DNA of 64,000 bases from Microcebus murinus (GCF_040939455.1 NC_134129.1:18022501-18086500); one strand, 5' to 3'; numbered from the stretch's first letter, positions 46,686-59,669 are shown. A program made the numbers and translations. Notes: generated by a model from the letters alone, not told the origin.

Positions 46686-49600
46686 AAAGAATGTGGATCC
46701 AGTGGTTCTGAGACGGAATGTAGATCCAGTGGTTCTGTAGATAGAATGTAGACCCAGTGGTTCTGTAGATAGAATGTAGATCCAGTGGTTCTGAGGTAGA
46801 ATGTAGATGCAGTGGTTCTGAGATAGAATGTGGATCCAGTGGTTCTGAGATAGAATGTAGATCCAGTGGTTCTGAGATAGAATGTAGATCCAGTGGTTCT
46901 GTAGATAGAATGTAGATCCAGTGGTTCTGAGATAGAATGTGGATCCAGTGGTTCTGTAGATAGAATGTAGATCCAGTGGTTCTGAGATAGAATGTAGATC
47001 CAGTGGTTCTGAGATAGAATGTAGATCCAGTGGTTCTGAGGTAGAATGTAGATGCAGTGGTTCTGTAGATAGAATGTAGATTCAGTGGTTCTGAGGTAGA
47101 ATGTAGATCCAGTGGTTCTGAGACAGAATGTAGATCCAGTGGTTCTGAGATAGAATGTAGATCCAGTGGTTCTGATATAGAATGTGGATCCAGTGGTTCT
47201 GTAGATAGAATGTAGATCCAGTGGTTCTGAGATAGAATGTGGATCCAGTGGTTCTGAGATAGAATGTAGATCCAGTGGTTCTGAGATAGAATGTAGATCC
47301 AGTGGTTCTGTAGATAGAATGTAGATCCAGTGGTTCTGAGATAGAATGTGGATCCAGTGGTTCTGTAGATAGAATGTAGATCCAGTGGTTCTGAGATAGA
47401 ATGTAGATCCAGTGGTTCTGAGATAGAATGTAGATCCAGTGGTTCTGAGATAGAATGTAGATCCAGTGGTTCTGTAGATAGAATGTAGATCCAGTGGTTC
47501 TGAGATAGAATGTGGATCCAGTGGTTCTGAGATAGAATGTAGATCCAGTGGTTCTGAGATAGAATGTAGATCCAGTGGTTCTGTAGATAGAATGTAGATC
47601 CAGTGGTTCTGAGATAGAATGTAGATCCAGGGGTTCTGAGACAGAATGTAGATCCAGTGGTTCTGAGACAGAATGTAGATCCAGTGGTTCTGAGATAGAA
47701 TGTGGATCCAGTGGTTCTGAGATAGAATGTAGATCCAGTGGTTCTGAGACAGAATGTAGATCCAGTGGTTCTGAGATAGAATGTAGATCCAGGGGTTCTG
47801 AGACAGAATGTAGATCCAGGGGTTCTGAGATAGAATGTAGATCCAGTGGTTCTGAGATAGAATGTAGATCCAGGGGTTCTGAGATAGAATGTAGATCCAG
47901 GGGTTCTGTAGATAGAATGTAGATCCAGGGGTTCTGAGACAGAATGTAGATCCAGTGGTTCTGAGATAGAATGTAGATCCAGGGGTTCTGAGATAGAATG
48001 TAGATCCAGTGGTTCTGTAGATAGAATGTAGATCCAGTGGTTCTGAGACGGAATGTAGATCCAGTGGTTCTGAGATAGAATGTAGATCCAGGGGTTCTGA
48101 GATAGAATGTAGATCCAGTGGTTCTGAGATAGAATGTAGATCCAGTGGTTCTGAGATAGAATGTAGATCCAGGGGTTCTGAGACAGAATGTAGATCCAGT
48201 GGTTCTGAGACAGAATGTAGATCCAGTGGTTCTGAGATAGAATGTAGATCCAGGGGTTCTGAGACAGAATGTAGATCCAGGGGTTCTGAGATAGAATGTA
48301 GATCCAGTGGTTCTGAGATAGAATGTAGATCCAGGGGTTCTGAGATAGAATGTAGATCCAGGGGTTCTGTAGATAGAATGTAGATCCAGGGGTTCTGAGA
48401 CAGAATGTAGATCCAGGGGTTCTGAGATAGAATGTAGATCCAGTGGTTCTGAGATAGAATGTAGATCCAGGGGTTCTGAGATAGAATGTAGATCCAGGGG
48501 TTCTGAGATAGAATGTAGATCCAGTGGTTCTGTAGATAGAATGTAGATCCAGTGGTTCTGAGATAGAATGTGGATCCAGTGGTTCTGTAGATAGAATGTA
48601 GATCCAGTGGTTCTGAGATAGAATGTAGATCCAGTGGTTCTGAGATAGAATGTAGATCCAGTGGTTCTGAGGTAGAATGTAGATGCAGTGGTTCTGTAGA
48701 TAGAATGTAGATTCAGTGGTTCTGAGGTAGAATGTAGATCCAGTGGTTCTGAGACAGAATGTAGATCCAGTGGTTCTGAGATAGAATGTAGATCCAGTGG
48801 TTCTGAGATAGAATGTGGATCCAGTGGTTCTGTAGATAGAATGTAGATCCAGTGGTTCTGAGATAGAATGTGGATCCAGTGGTTCTGAGATAGAATGTAG
48901 ATCCAGTGGTTCTGAGATAGAATGTAGATCCAGTGGTTCTGTAGATAGAATGTAGATCCAGTGGTTCTGAGATAGAATGTGGATCCAGTGGTTCTGTAGA
49001 TAGAATGTAGATCCAGTGGTTCTGAGATAGAATGTAGATCCAGTGGTTCTGAGATAGAATGTAGATCCAGTGGTTCTGAGATAGAATGTAGATCCAGTGG
49101 TTCTGTAGATAGAATGTAGATCCAGTGGTTCTGAGATAGAATGTGGATCCAGTGGTTCTGAGATAGAATGTAGATCCAGTGGTTCTGAGATAGAATGTAG
49201 ATCCAGTGGTTCTGTAGATAGAATGTAGATCCAGTGGTTCTGAGATAGAATGTAGATCCAGGGGTTCTGAGACAGAATGTAGATCCAGTGGTTCTGAGAC
49301 AGAATGTAGATCCAGTGGTTCTGAGATAGAATGTGGATCCAGTGGTTCTGAGATAGAATGTAGATCCAGTGGTTCTGAGACAGAATGTAGATCCAGTGGT
49401 TCTGAGATAGAATGTAGATCCAGGGGTTCTGAGACAGAATGTAGATCCAGGGGTTCTGAGATAGAATGTAGATCCAGTGGTTCTGAGATAGAATGTAGAT
49501 CCAGGGGTTCTGAGATAGAATGTAGATCCAGGGGTTCTGTAGATAGAATGTAGATCCAGGGGTTCTGAGACAGAATGTAGATCCAGTGGTTCTGAGATAG

Positions 49601-50806
49601 AATGTAGATCCAGGGGTTCTGAGATAGAATGTAGATCCAGTGGTTCTGTAGATAGAATGTAGATCCAGTGGTTCTGAGACGGAATGTAGATCCAGTGGTT
49701 CTGAGATAGAATGTAGATCCAGGGGTTCTGAGATAGAATGTAGATCCAGTGGTTCTGAGATAGAATGTAGATCCAGTGGTTCTGAGATAGAATGTAGATC
49801 CAGGGGTTCTGAGACAGAATGTAGATCCAGTGGTTCTGAGACAGAATGTAGATCCAGTGGTTCTGAGATAGAATGTAGATCCAGGGGTTCTGAGACAGAA
49901 TGTAGATCCAGGGGTTCTGAGATAGAATGTAGATCCAGTGGTTCTGAGATAGAATGTAGATCCAGGGGTTCTGAGATAGAATGTAGATCCAGGGGTTCTG
50001 TAGATAGAATGTAGATCCAGGGGTTCTGAGACAGAATGTAGATCCAGGGGTTCTGAGATAGAATGTAGATCCAGTGGTTCTGAGATAGAATGTAGATCCA
50101 GGGGTTCTGAGATAGAATGTAGATCCAGGGGTTCTGAGATAGAATGTAGATCCAGTGGTTCTGTAGATAGAATGTAGATCCAGTGGTTCTGAGGTAGAAT
50201 GTAGATGCAGTGGTTCTGTAGATAGAATGTAGATCCAGGGGTTCTGAGATAGAATGTAGATCCAGTGGTTCTGAGATAGAATGTAGATCCAGTGGTTCTG
50301 TAGATAGAATGTAGATCCAGGGGTTCTGAGATAGAATGTAGATCCAGTGGTTCTGTAGATAGAATGTAGATCCAGTGGTTCTGAGATAGAATGTAGATCC
50401 AGTGGTTCTGTAGATAGAATGTAGATCCAGGGGTTCTATAGATAGAATGTAGATCCAGTGGTTCTGAGATAGAATGTAGATCCAGTGGTTCTGTAGATAG
50501 AATGTAGATCCAGGGGTTCTGTAGATAGAATGTAGATCCAGTGGTTCTGAGATAGAATGTAGATCCAGTGGTTCTGTAGATAGAATGTAGATCCAGTGGT
50601 TCTGAGATAGAATGTAGATCCAGTGGTTCTGTAGATAGAATGTAGATCCAGTGGTTCTGAGATAGAATGTAGATCCAGTGGTTCTGAGATAGAATGTAGA
50701 TCCAGTGGTTCTGTAGATAGAATGTAGATCCAGTGGTTCTGAGATAGAATGTAGATCCAGTGGTTCTGTAGATAGAATGTAGATTCAGTGGTTCTGAGAT
50801 AGAATG
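46686..50806. repeat. 4.1-kb minisatellite, ~27-28 bp unit, ~150 units, 1,631-bp higher-order repeat
   Basis: Unit 'gaatgtagatccagtggttc' plus 'tgagata' (27) or 'tgtagata' (28). Variants are tGg/gGg in 'cagtgg/caggggg', gagaca, gaggta, gtggatcc, gatgcag and gattcag. Rare variants recur exactly 1,631 bases apart: 47040/48671, 47629/49260 and 48045/49676. The seed is one unit in the L1 at about 39108 ('ataattcagtggttctgag'). The 172-codon antisense frame 50436-50954 is only the translated repeat. Confidence 0.98.
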
Positions 50807-50986
50807 TTCTGGAGATGTCTGTTGGGTCCATTTGTTCTAGATCTAACAAGGTCTTCATGGAAGTTCCTTCTTGCCCTGTGCATACCTGACTTAAGAATGA
50901 CTTGATTTGGCAAGAAAATCTAAAGTTGATCTTCCTTTGGGATTTTGACAGCAAAACGTTTGCCTGACTTTGGGAGGTCCATGTGG

Positions 50987-51566
50987 TACTGTGTTTCCCT
51001 GAAAAGAAGACAAGTTCTTCTATTTATTTTTCCTCAAGAAGACACCCTAGGGCTTATTTTCAGGGCATGTGTTATTTTTTTTTTTTTAAGTAGGGTACAA
51101 CCATCTACATTGATTCAAATAGAGTGAAGTCGTCTTCTTCTGGAACATCATCCTCACTCTCCAGACCCCGAATCCCATCCTGAATGTCTTGTGACTGTAT
51201 TTCCTTTAGAACCACTGGCCTGATCTCTCCTGTGGAGCACTGGAGCTCTCACGGGGCGGATGAGAAGGGCTGTTCGTGTTCTTTCCCGCTCCGAGACGAC
51301 GCATGGGTTGTGCAGGTGCACTGCGCAGCCACGCCCCTCACTAGGGCTGATTTTCATAGCCACGCCCCTCACTAGGGCTGATTTTCATAGCCACGCCCAT
51401 CACTAGGGCTGATTTTCATAGCCACGCCCATCACTAGGGCTGATTTTCATAGCCACGCCCCTCACTAGGGCTTGTTTTTGGAGTAGGGCTTCTATTGGGC
51501 ACATGCTTAGAAATCCTGTTAGGGGGCTTATTTTATGGGTAGGTCTTATTTTCAGGAAACATGGTA
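50987..51566 (-). mobile_element. TA-flanked miniature DNA transposon, copy 6
   Basis: Ends CTGTGTTTCCCT and AGGAAACATGG, TA at 50987-50988 and 51565-51566. Five 31-bp repeats. The conserved block lies on the minus strand. It belongs to the duplicated segment and shares its insertion point with copy 5. Confidence 0.86.
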
Positions 51567-51825
51567 ACTTCTTGAAGACCCTTCAGGGCAAAAGCCGCAG
51601 CCGATCTGTTTCTCAGGCCTTTATCTTCCTAGAATATTCTACCCTTGGTGGTGTCGTCTTATATATGTTCTGCTCATTTATTGGTAATGGATGCATATTG
51701 CTTATGGTTTATGTCTTGAGGAGGGAGGAGAAGGAACAAGTTTAGGAGATTGACTCCCCTACCAATATCAGACTCTTTTCTAGACCTCTTAAATATGTCA
51801 CATGCATATAAATTTAAACAGAAGC
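51567..51825. other. Intron, nothing recognised
   Basis: The sequence does not match the flank right of copy 5, so the duplication stops at the transposon end. Confidence 0.55.
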
Positions 51826-52144
51826 TGGCTCACGCCTGTAATCCTAGCTCTCTGGGAGGCCGAGGCGGGCGGATTGCTCGAGGTCAGGAGTTCGAAACCA
51901 GCCTGAGCAAGAGCGAGACCCCGTCTCTACTATAAATAGAAAGAAATTAATTGGCCAACTAATATATATAGAAAAAATTAGCGTGGTGGCGCATGCCTGT
52001 AGTCCCAGCTACTCGGGAGGCTGAGGCAGGAGGATCGCTTGAGCCCAGGAGTTGGAGGTTGCTGTGAGCTAGGCTGACGCCACGGCACTCACTCTAGCCT
52101 GGGCAACAAGTGAGACTCTGTCTCAAAAAAAAAAAAAAAAAAAA
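51826..52144 (+). mobile_element. Alu, 5' truncated by a few bases
   Basis: AAATTTAAACAGAAGC at 51810-51825 and 52145-52160 bounds it. Confidence 0.94.
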
Positions 52145-52244
52145 AAATTTAAACAGAAGCGATTTATTTGGCGGCTACAGTGAGGTTTGGATGTAAGAGT
52201 AGTGTGGGATGGTGAGTGGTTTAGGAATCAAAGTTAAAAGTATA

Positions 52245-52890
52245 ATGTATGTATAGGTCCAGAGAGAGATTTATTTTAAGGAATTGGCTCATGCGATCAT
52301 GGAGGCTTGGTGAGTCCAAAATCGGACCAGAGACCAGCAGCCTAGAGACTCAGGCTAGAGTTGCAGTGAGTCCAAGAGCAACCTCCTGGCAAAATTCCTT
52401 CTTGCTGGGGGAAGCTCAGTCTTTGTTCTCTTAACCCAGGGGTCCTCAAACTTTTTAAACAGGGCACCCAGTTCACTGTCCCTCAGACTGCTGGAGGGCC
52501 GGACTATCGTTTAAAAGAAAAAATCTATGAACAAATTCCTATGCACACTGCACATATCTTACTTTGAAGGAAAATTAACAACAACAACAACAACAAAAAA
52601 AAAACAGGCAAAATCACCCGCATGTGGCCCGCGGGCCTAGTTTCAGGACGCCTGCCTTAAGGCCACCAACTGAGTGGATGAGACCCACCCGCATTATGGA
52701 GAGTAATCTGCTTTACTCAAAGTCCACTGATCTAAACATTTTTAATCCAAAAATCCCTTCGCAGACAGATTATCCAGAATAACGTCCAACAAAATGTTCG
52801 GGCACCGTAGGCCCAAATTGATGGGTTGATACGTAACTATGAATCAATTGATTGATGCATAAAATTGTCCATCACAATATGCATAAAGAA
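52245..52890. mobile_element. Old dispersed repeat, split by the hAT-like element
   Basis: 'aggaattggctcatgcgatc' on the left and 'gagtaatctgctttactcaa' then 'aaaattgtccatcacaatat' on the right are halves of a common old mammalian repeat (probably an L1M 3' region or LTR; name uncertain). Confidence 0.5.
52437..52654. mobile_element. hAT-like non-autonomous DNA transposon, copy 2
   Basis: Starts CAGGGGTCCTCAAACTTTTT and ends 'agtttcaggacgcctg'. Flanks TCTTAACC and CCTTAAGG share CTTAA, compatible with a decayed 8-bp duplication. 'gcatgtggcccgcgggcc' is typical of this family. Better preserved than the copy at 5001. Confidence 0.82.
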
Positions 52891-52900
52891 AGAAAACTAA

Positions 52901-53227
52901 GGCCGGGCGCGGTGGCTCACGTCTGTAATCCTATTACAGACTCTGGGAGGCCAAGGTGGGTGGATCGCTCAAGGTCAGGAGTTCGAAACCAGCCTGAGCA
53001 AGAGCGAGACTCCGTCTCTACTAAAAATAGAAAGAAATTAATTGACCAACTAAAAATATATATACAAAAAAAAAGTTAGCTGGACGTGGTGGCTGATGCC
53101 TGTAGTCCTAGCTACTCGGGAGGCTGAGGCAGGAGGATGGCTTGAGCCCAGGAGATTGAGGTTGCTGTGAGCTAGGCTGACGCCAAGGCACTCACTGTAG
53201 CCTGGGCAACAAAGCAAGACTCTTGTC

Positions 53228-53304
<77 letters not shown>

Positions 53305-53497
53305 AGGGAGAGGGAGAGAGAGAGGGGGGAGGGGAGGGGAGGGGAGGGAAGGGAAGGGAGGAAGGAAGGAAGGAAGGAAGGAAGGAAGGAAGGAAGGAAG
53401 GAAGGAAGGAAGGAAGGAAGGAAGGAAGGGAGGGAGGGAGGGAGGGAGGGAGGGAGGGAGGGAGGGAGGGAGGGAAGAAAGAAAGAAAGAAAGAAAG
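52901..53497 (+). mobile_element. Alu with a 270-base purine-rich tail
   Basis: AGAAAACTAA at 52891-52900 and 53498-53507 brackets the Alu and its tail, so the tail (53226-53497) evolved from the A tail. Confidence 0.93.
53226..53497. repeat. Purine microsatellite: AAAG, AG, GGAGAG, GGGGA, GGAA and GGGA blocks
   Basis: Successive pure blocks in this order, all A and G on this strand. Confidence 0.96.
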
Positions 53498-53507
53498 AGA
53501 AAACTAA

Positions 53508-54115
53508 GACTAAGGGGAAGGGGTTCCCCAAACGGACACCCATCCCTGTAGAAGGTCATCCGCATCTCTTCTGGCTATCTCTTGCCACGTGATTGATGTA
53601 GGCAGCGAACAAAACAAGACAACAAACAAACAAAACAATTAAAAACACAGACACTTACGTTGCTCCCTGAAGATTCTGGGTGTCAAATATTCAGACAGGA
53701 CACAGCCGGCCTGGTTCATCTCTCTCTCTGCGGTGTCTGGTCTTTGGCTGGTCGATTCTAAGTCTAGGGGCAGGAACCCTTGGAAGCTGGGCAGGTGATG
53801 GATGCTGCCTGTTGGCAGGAGGGGGGGACTTAGTTCCTGTCCACGTGGGACTCACTTTAAGATGGCTGGCACCTCCCAGAGCGAGCCTCCCAAAGAGGGA
53901 GCCGGGAGGGAGCCACGGCGCCCTTCTTTGACCAGGTCTCCAAAGCCACATAACTGTCACTTCTGCTATGTCGTTGGCCGGAGCCACCAGTGTCAGCCAC
54001 AGCCCTCCCTGACTCAAAAGGGAGAAAACACAGCCCCAGCCCTCTCCTCGGGAGGCAGGTGCAAGGACTTGAGGATGGGCTGTGAAAACCGCGATGCCAC
54101 CCATGTGAGTTTTTA
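53508..54115. other. Possible old dispersed repeat
   Basis: 'cagacaggacacagccggcc' and 'agccacataactgtcacttc' have the feel of a common mammalian repeat, which I cannot name. Frames of 83-137 codons on both strands have no family signature. Confidence 0.4.
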
Positions 54116-54131
54116 AAAATATAATTTTGCA

Positions 54132-54464
<333 letters not shown>

Positions 54465-55290
54465 TTAAAATTTTGCTTTATTTAAAAATATTGTTAAATA
54501 ACAGCAAAACTATAACATAAAAACACCCCACAGGTCTAGTACATAAGTAAATTGGTTTCTTCTCATTTGATCAGGTTAATTTCTAGAAAAAAAAAATATT
54601 GCAGTTTGGTTTTTTTGCCTAAAACATTTGCCTATTGCTGTTTTTACTTTGCATTGCCATTTATCATGTGACCGCGGGCCAGTTAACTTCCCTGGGCTAC
54701 AGTTTGCTCTTTTGTGAAAAGAGGGAAACGAAACGGTAGACCCTCCCTAGCAGTGCCGGTGTGGGCTTGAAGCGAGTTAGTCTACGGAGAGGCTTAAGAA
54801 CCGTGCCTGGCGCTGACCAGTGAGACTCCAGTGAAATTATTGGTGAAAGCACGCATTCTGCATTCTCCTGTTGCATCGCGGCATGAGTACTTTTGCATTT
54901 TTGCTGGCACTTGTTATCTCCTCCCATACTTCCTCTCCTTTATTCCCTCGTCATCCTCGTGCTTTTCTCACGTGGCCTCTCTTTTGGTCAATGGACGTAG
55001 CTCCAGCTCATTCTTTTTGGGAGCTAAATGATACTCTATAGTATACGTTCACCATAATTTTTATTATCATTCCTCAGTGGATGGACGTCTGGGTTAGTTC
55101 TAGTTGGCTGCGATAAACCCTCTTATACAAAGCTACCTCGCCTACTTACCAGTTCCCACTTCCCCTTGTTTCTAGAGGATAGAGTCTCAGCACGCGCATT
55201 CAGATCCAACTGGGGGTTACAGAGGTTGGTGCATGGTTTGTTCCCCAAGGTGCCAACCTAGCGAGTAGATGGACAACTAAAGGAGTCATT
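54465..55290. other. Intron with a probable L1M trace
   Basis: Around 55000-55130 ('ttggtcaatggacgtag', 'gtggatggacgtctgggtta') there may be a decayed antisense L1. No exon. Confidence 0.45.
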
Positions 55291-55305
55291 AGAATACAGT
55301 GTGAT

Positions 55306-55646
<341 letters not shown>

Positions 55647-55661
55647 AGAATACAGTGTGAT

Positions 55662-57292
55662 AAGTGACTATACAATGGAAATATATGCATCCAGGTATTT
55701 GATTATTGCTCTCTTGGGAAAAATAAAATATAAAAAAAATCAAACTGGTATCTCCCCTTGGGAACTTTTAATGTATACGATCCAGACTGATTGGAGGAGT
55801 CCGCATGGTTTGTCGAGAGATACACTGCACTGTTACTCCCTTGGAAGGTTCCAGATGTTTCCAGATGTCTTTTCCAGGTCTGACTCATAACCCCGTGGTG
55901 AGCAGAAGATGACACCAGTTAAGTGCATTCATCAGAGGTGACCACCTAAATGAATCCGACAGTTTTTTTTTTACGGGAACAACACTCTTTATATGCAAGT
56001 TGATCCAGGTTCATTTGCCATTTTCTGTCATTTCCATACGTGGTACCCAAGTTTCCTCTTTCTCTGAGCGATCCGTGCAGTTAAGGAGAAATCTCGCAAT
56101 GGAGAAGAAATATGTGATCATAATTGATGACATGTAAACGATATCAAAGGCCTTGGTGGAATTTCATGGAACACTTAATTGAACAGAACTGTCAAGAGGA
56201 GGGCATGGTCTGTCCGTGAGAAGTTAGAAACGGCCCCACTTCAAACAAGCCTTTGCGTGAATGTGTGCTAATAACCCTCATTCTCTTTTTACAACATCTC
56301 CAGTGGCCCTGCAACCTTTCGAGAACTTTTCATTGCAAGCCCGTGTTCCCTGCCGGGGCCATCAATTGCTGCAATTAATGGGGTTTGCTTCATATCCTGG
56401 ACCAGTTCCTTGGCAAAGAGACTGGCGTGACCCATCTGAAGGTCCACTCAGCCTGTCTCTTTGAATTATACTGGTGGGGAAAAGAAAAGAAAAAAAAAAA
56501 AAAGGAAATTTTGTTTTGTTCTTCCATGGAGAGGTAGTTAAAAATCCCAGATGAAAATCAAAAACATGAGATACTAAGTCGACCAGATCAAGCCCCAGGA
56601 GTCCTGATCACAACCCAACTGCCAAAGTTCTGAGGAACAAAAGTACTTTGACATTCAAGGGGTAATCTAATAAGAAATGTTCCTGCCTTCCCCCACCTCT
56701 GAAAGACTTAAGGAGGGACTTCCTAGGCTTGTCGGGGGCGTCTAATTTTCCTCTCCAGGAAACCTGCATGACAAAAAATCTCTTCCCATTACATGAACCA
56801 CAACCCTCAACCTGCCATATTGCTCCTGCCCTGATTCCCTCCCTACCACACCGGCTCTTCAGTCCAATAAGACTTTTGGTTGTCTGTACTACCTTCCTCT
56901 CCCTGACCCCAGTATCTCAGTCCTTCTGTCTCCTTCTCACCTCCTTCCTTTCTCCAGCTTATAGCTTCCCTGGACTCCTTGCTTTTCAATCCTTCCACCA
57001 CGACCTTCCATTTCTTATTCCCTACATCTTTCCGCCATAAACACCCATCAGACCTCCAGGGCAAGTACCACATTGTCTAGCCCTGTGACCATGCCCCTCT
57101 TCAGAACCGTGGAGAACATCGGTGCAGACCTGCTGCCATGCCTGGCTTCCACCATCAGTTGGATCCTTAATATCACGCAATAATCTTTCCACCTGTTTCT
57201 AGAAAGTTCTCTCTCTCTCTCATTCTCCACAGAACAAAATCATCGTCCTCGCTGGCCCACCTGCCCCGATCGGACGGTCTTTTAATACAGTC
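55662..57292. other. Intron, 1.6 kb without a supported feature
   Basis: 56720-57240 is C/T-rich with a 103-codon frame (56729-57040) that lacks any family signature. I looked for the next CORIN exon (catalytic Asp region) and did not find it. Confidence 0.5.
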
Positions 57293-57307
57293 AGAAAGGG
57301 AGCTGAG

Positions 57308-57668
57308 GGCCGGGCGCGGTGGCTCGCGCCTGTAATCCCAGCACTCTGGGAGGCCGAGGCAGGAGGATCGCTTAAGGTCAAGAGTTCGAAACCAGCCTGA
57401 GACCCCGTCTCTACTAAAAATAGAAAGAAATTCATTGACCAACTAAAAATATATATACAAAAAATAGAGCCGGGCATGGTGGCGCATGCCTGTAGTCCCA
57501 GCTACTCGGGAGGCTGAGGCATGAGGATCGCTGAGCCCAGGAGTTTGAGGTTGCTGTGAGCTAGGCTGATGCCACGGCACTCACTCTAGCCTGAGCATAA
57601 AAGTGAGACTCTGTCTCAAAAAAATTAAATAAATAAATAAATTAATTAATTAATTAATTAAAAAAGAA
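57308..57668 (+). mobile_element. Alu with (TAAA)n(TTAA)n tail
   Basis: AGAAAGGGAGCTGAG at 57293-57307 and AGAAAAGGAGCTGAG at 57669-57683 bound it. Confidence 0.94.
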
Positions 57669-57841
57669 AGAAAAGGAGCTGAGAGGTTTGGTCTGATTGC
57701 TGAGCCCATGTTGTGTCTTTGCAACTGATTACCTCTTTGCTTTCTGGGAGCTTAGGAACTACACTCATCATTCACAGTTTGTTTTCCCATTCTATCTACT
57801 TGAGGGCATTGGTTTATTCCCATCAGAAATAATGTCCATTA

Positions 57842-58187
57842 AGGCCGGGCGCGGTGGCTCACGCCTGTAATCCTAGCACTCTGGGAGGCCGAGGCAGGGG
57901 GATTGCTCGAGGTCAGGAGTTTGAAACCAGCCTGAGCAAGAGCGGGACCCTGTCTCTACTATAAATAGAAAGAAATTAATTGGCCAACTAATATATATAG
58001 AAAAAATTAGCCGGGCATGGTGGCGCATGCCTGTAGTCCCAGCTACTCGGGAGGCTGAGGCAGGAGGATCGCTTGAGCCCAGGAGTTGGAGGTTGCTGTG
58101 AGCTAGGCTGACACCACGGCACTCACTCTAGCCTGGGCAACAGAGTGAGACTCTGTCTCAAAAAAAAAAAAAAAAAAAAAAAGAAAG
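57842..58187 (+). mobile_element. Alu
   Basis: AATGTCCATTA at 57831-57841 and 58188-58198 bounds it; close to the local consensus, so probably young. Confidence 0.95.
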
Positions 58188-58470
58188 AATGTCCATTAGC
58201 ACAGAAGTTTTCCATTTTGGACCCATAACTCCCCTGGAATTCTGTTTCCCAGCATCACTGGAGGGTGAGCAATGTGGTTTTGAAAATTCCTAGGTGACAC
58301 TGGCCTGATGCATGCTCCCCACCGCCCTGTCCCCTGGGGAGGGTACTGTTTGTCACTTTTTCATCTTTAGTAGAAAATATCTGGGTCCAGGATGCGATGA
58401 ACAGTTGGCCTAAATGATGTGCCAATCCAGAAACTAGGAGCTTCCTCTTGCCTTTAACGTTAATAGTTAC

Positions 58471-58819
58471 CGGCTGGGCGCGGTGGCTCATGCCTGTAAT
58501 CCCAGCACTCTGGGAGGCCGAGGAGGGAGGATCGCTCTCGAGGTCAGGAGTTCGAAACCAGCCTGAGCAAGAGCGAGACCCCATCTCTACTAAAAATAGA
58601 AAGAAATTAACCAGCCAACTAAAAATATATATAGAAAAAAAATGAGCCGGGCATGGTGGCTCATGCTTGTAGTCCCAGCTACTTTGGGAGGCTGAGGCAG
58701 GAGGATCGCTTGAGCCCAGGAGTTGGAGTTTGCTGTGAGCGAGGCTGACGCCACGGCACTCACTCTAGCCTGGGCAACAGAGCGAGACCCTGTCTCAAAA
58801 AAAAAAAAAAAAGAAAATT
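58471..58819 (+). mobile_element. Alu
   Basis: TTAATAGTTAC at 58460-58470 and 58820-58830 bounds it. Confidence 0.94.
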
Positions 58820-58830
58820 TTAATAGTTAC

Positions 58831-59331
58831 TTGTTTCTTTACGTTTTTCCACTCCCTGTTCATGGATGTTGAACCTGCATCTGAACACCTGACCATCGTT
58901 GGAGAAAATCACGCAACCCCCCTGCTAACTGAGCTCATGTCACAGGTGTGACCGTGACTCTCAAGTTTTCATCTAACATGACGGGACACTTCCAATATGC
59001 TAGCACGGAACAGTCACAACAGTTTTCCCCTTAGAGACAACTATTTTGACAGCTCTTCCTCTCTCCCCACATCTCTGTCACCCCTCTACTGATCTCACCT
59101 CGTGAGTCACGGATGAAAGAGAAGCCATCATACCTTTCGCCTCCTGTGACCCCCAAATCCAACAAATATCTACGTCTTTGGCCACACATCCTACTTTGCC
59201 TTGAGTTGTAGTGGACAGTCTGTCTCTGCTCCTTTCATCTCTTCAAAGACTTTACTCTTAAAAAATCATCATGTCTACTTTGCATCATCAATTTTTCCTT
59301 TTTTCCTGGGCCATTCCTTTCAGAAACCATA

Positions 59332-59333
<2 letters not shown>
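58831..59333. other. Intron, nothing recognised
   Basis: C/T-rich sequence resembling 56720-57240 in composition. No exon. Confidence 0.5.
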
Positions 59334-59376
<43 letters not shown>

Positions 59377-59669
59377 AGACAGAGTCTCACTCTGTTGCCC
59401 AGGCTAGAGTGAGTGCCGTGGCATCAGCCTCGTTCACAGCAACCTCCAACTCCTGGGCTCAAGCGATCCTCCTGCCTCAGCCTCCCGAGTAGCTGGGACT
59501 ACAGGCATGCGCCACCATGCCCGGCTAATTTTTTTTCTATATATATATATATTAGTTAGCCAATTAATTTCTTTCTGTTTATAGTAGAGACGGGGTCTTG
59601 CACTTTCTCAGGCTGGTCTCGAACTCCTGACCGTGAGGGATCCGCCCTCCTCAGCCTCCCAGAGTGCTG
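59334..59669 (-). mobile_element. Alu, 5' end lost
   Basis: A 42-base T run, then a full right arm and most of the left arm; it stops at 'ccagagtgctgc', lacking the last ~40 bases. Confidence 0.9.

Larger units (their letters stand above)
46661..51566. repeat. Intrachromosomal duplication, derived copy with internal expansion
   Basis: Begins 81 bases past the catalytic-His exon donor with 'gaaaatgtcccttgtgctga' as at 39081. It resumes after the minisatellite with 'agaatgttctggagatgtct', the same unique flank and transposon copy 6 at the same position. The duplicated DNA is about 1 kb, enlarged to 4.9 kb by the array. No target-site duplication is visible at its borders. Confidence 0.85.

Noticed and set aside
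46686..50806. CRISPR-like appearance of the regular ~27-bp repeats
   Set aside because: There are no unique spacers; units are directly adjacent, the host is a primate, and the seed is an L1 fragment.
50436..50954. 172-codon antisense frame with repeated NHWIYILS-type words
   Set aside because: It is the translated minisatellite plus L1 flank; no start context and no homology.
51154..51372. Minus-strand 72-codon frame as a host gene
   Set aside because: It is the conserved block of transposon copy 6, shifted by indels.
53680..54116. Overlapping frames of 83-137 codons on both strands
   Set aside because: Openness on both strands with no family signature points to composition or an old repeat, not a gene.
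56729..57040. 103-codon frame, considered as a candidate next CORIN exon or other gene
   Set aside because: No trypsin-domain motif (no DIS/DIA-type Asp motif, no GDSGGP) and no good splice pairs; C/T-rich composition explains the open frame.
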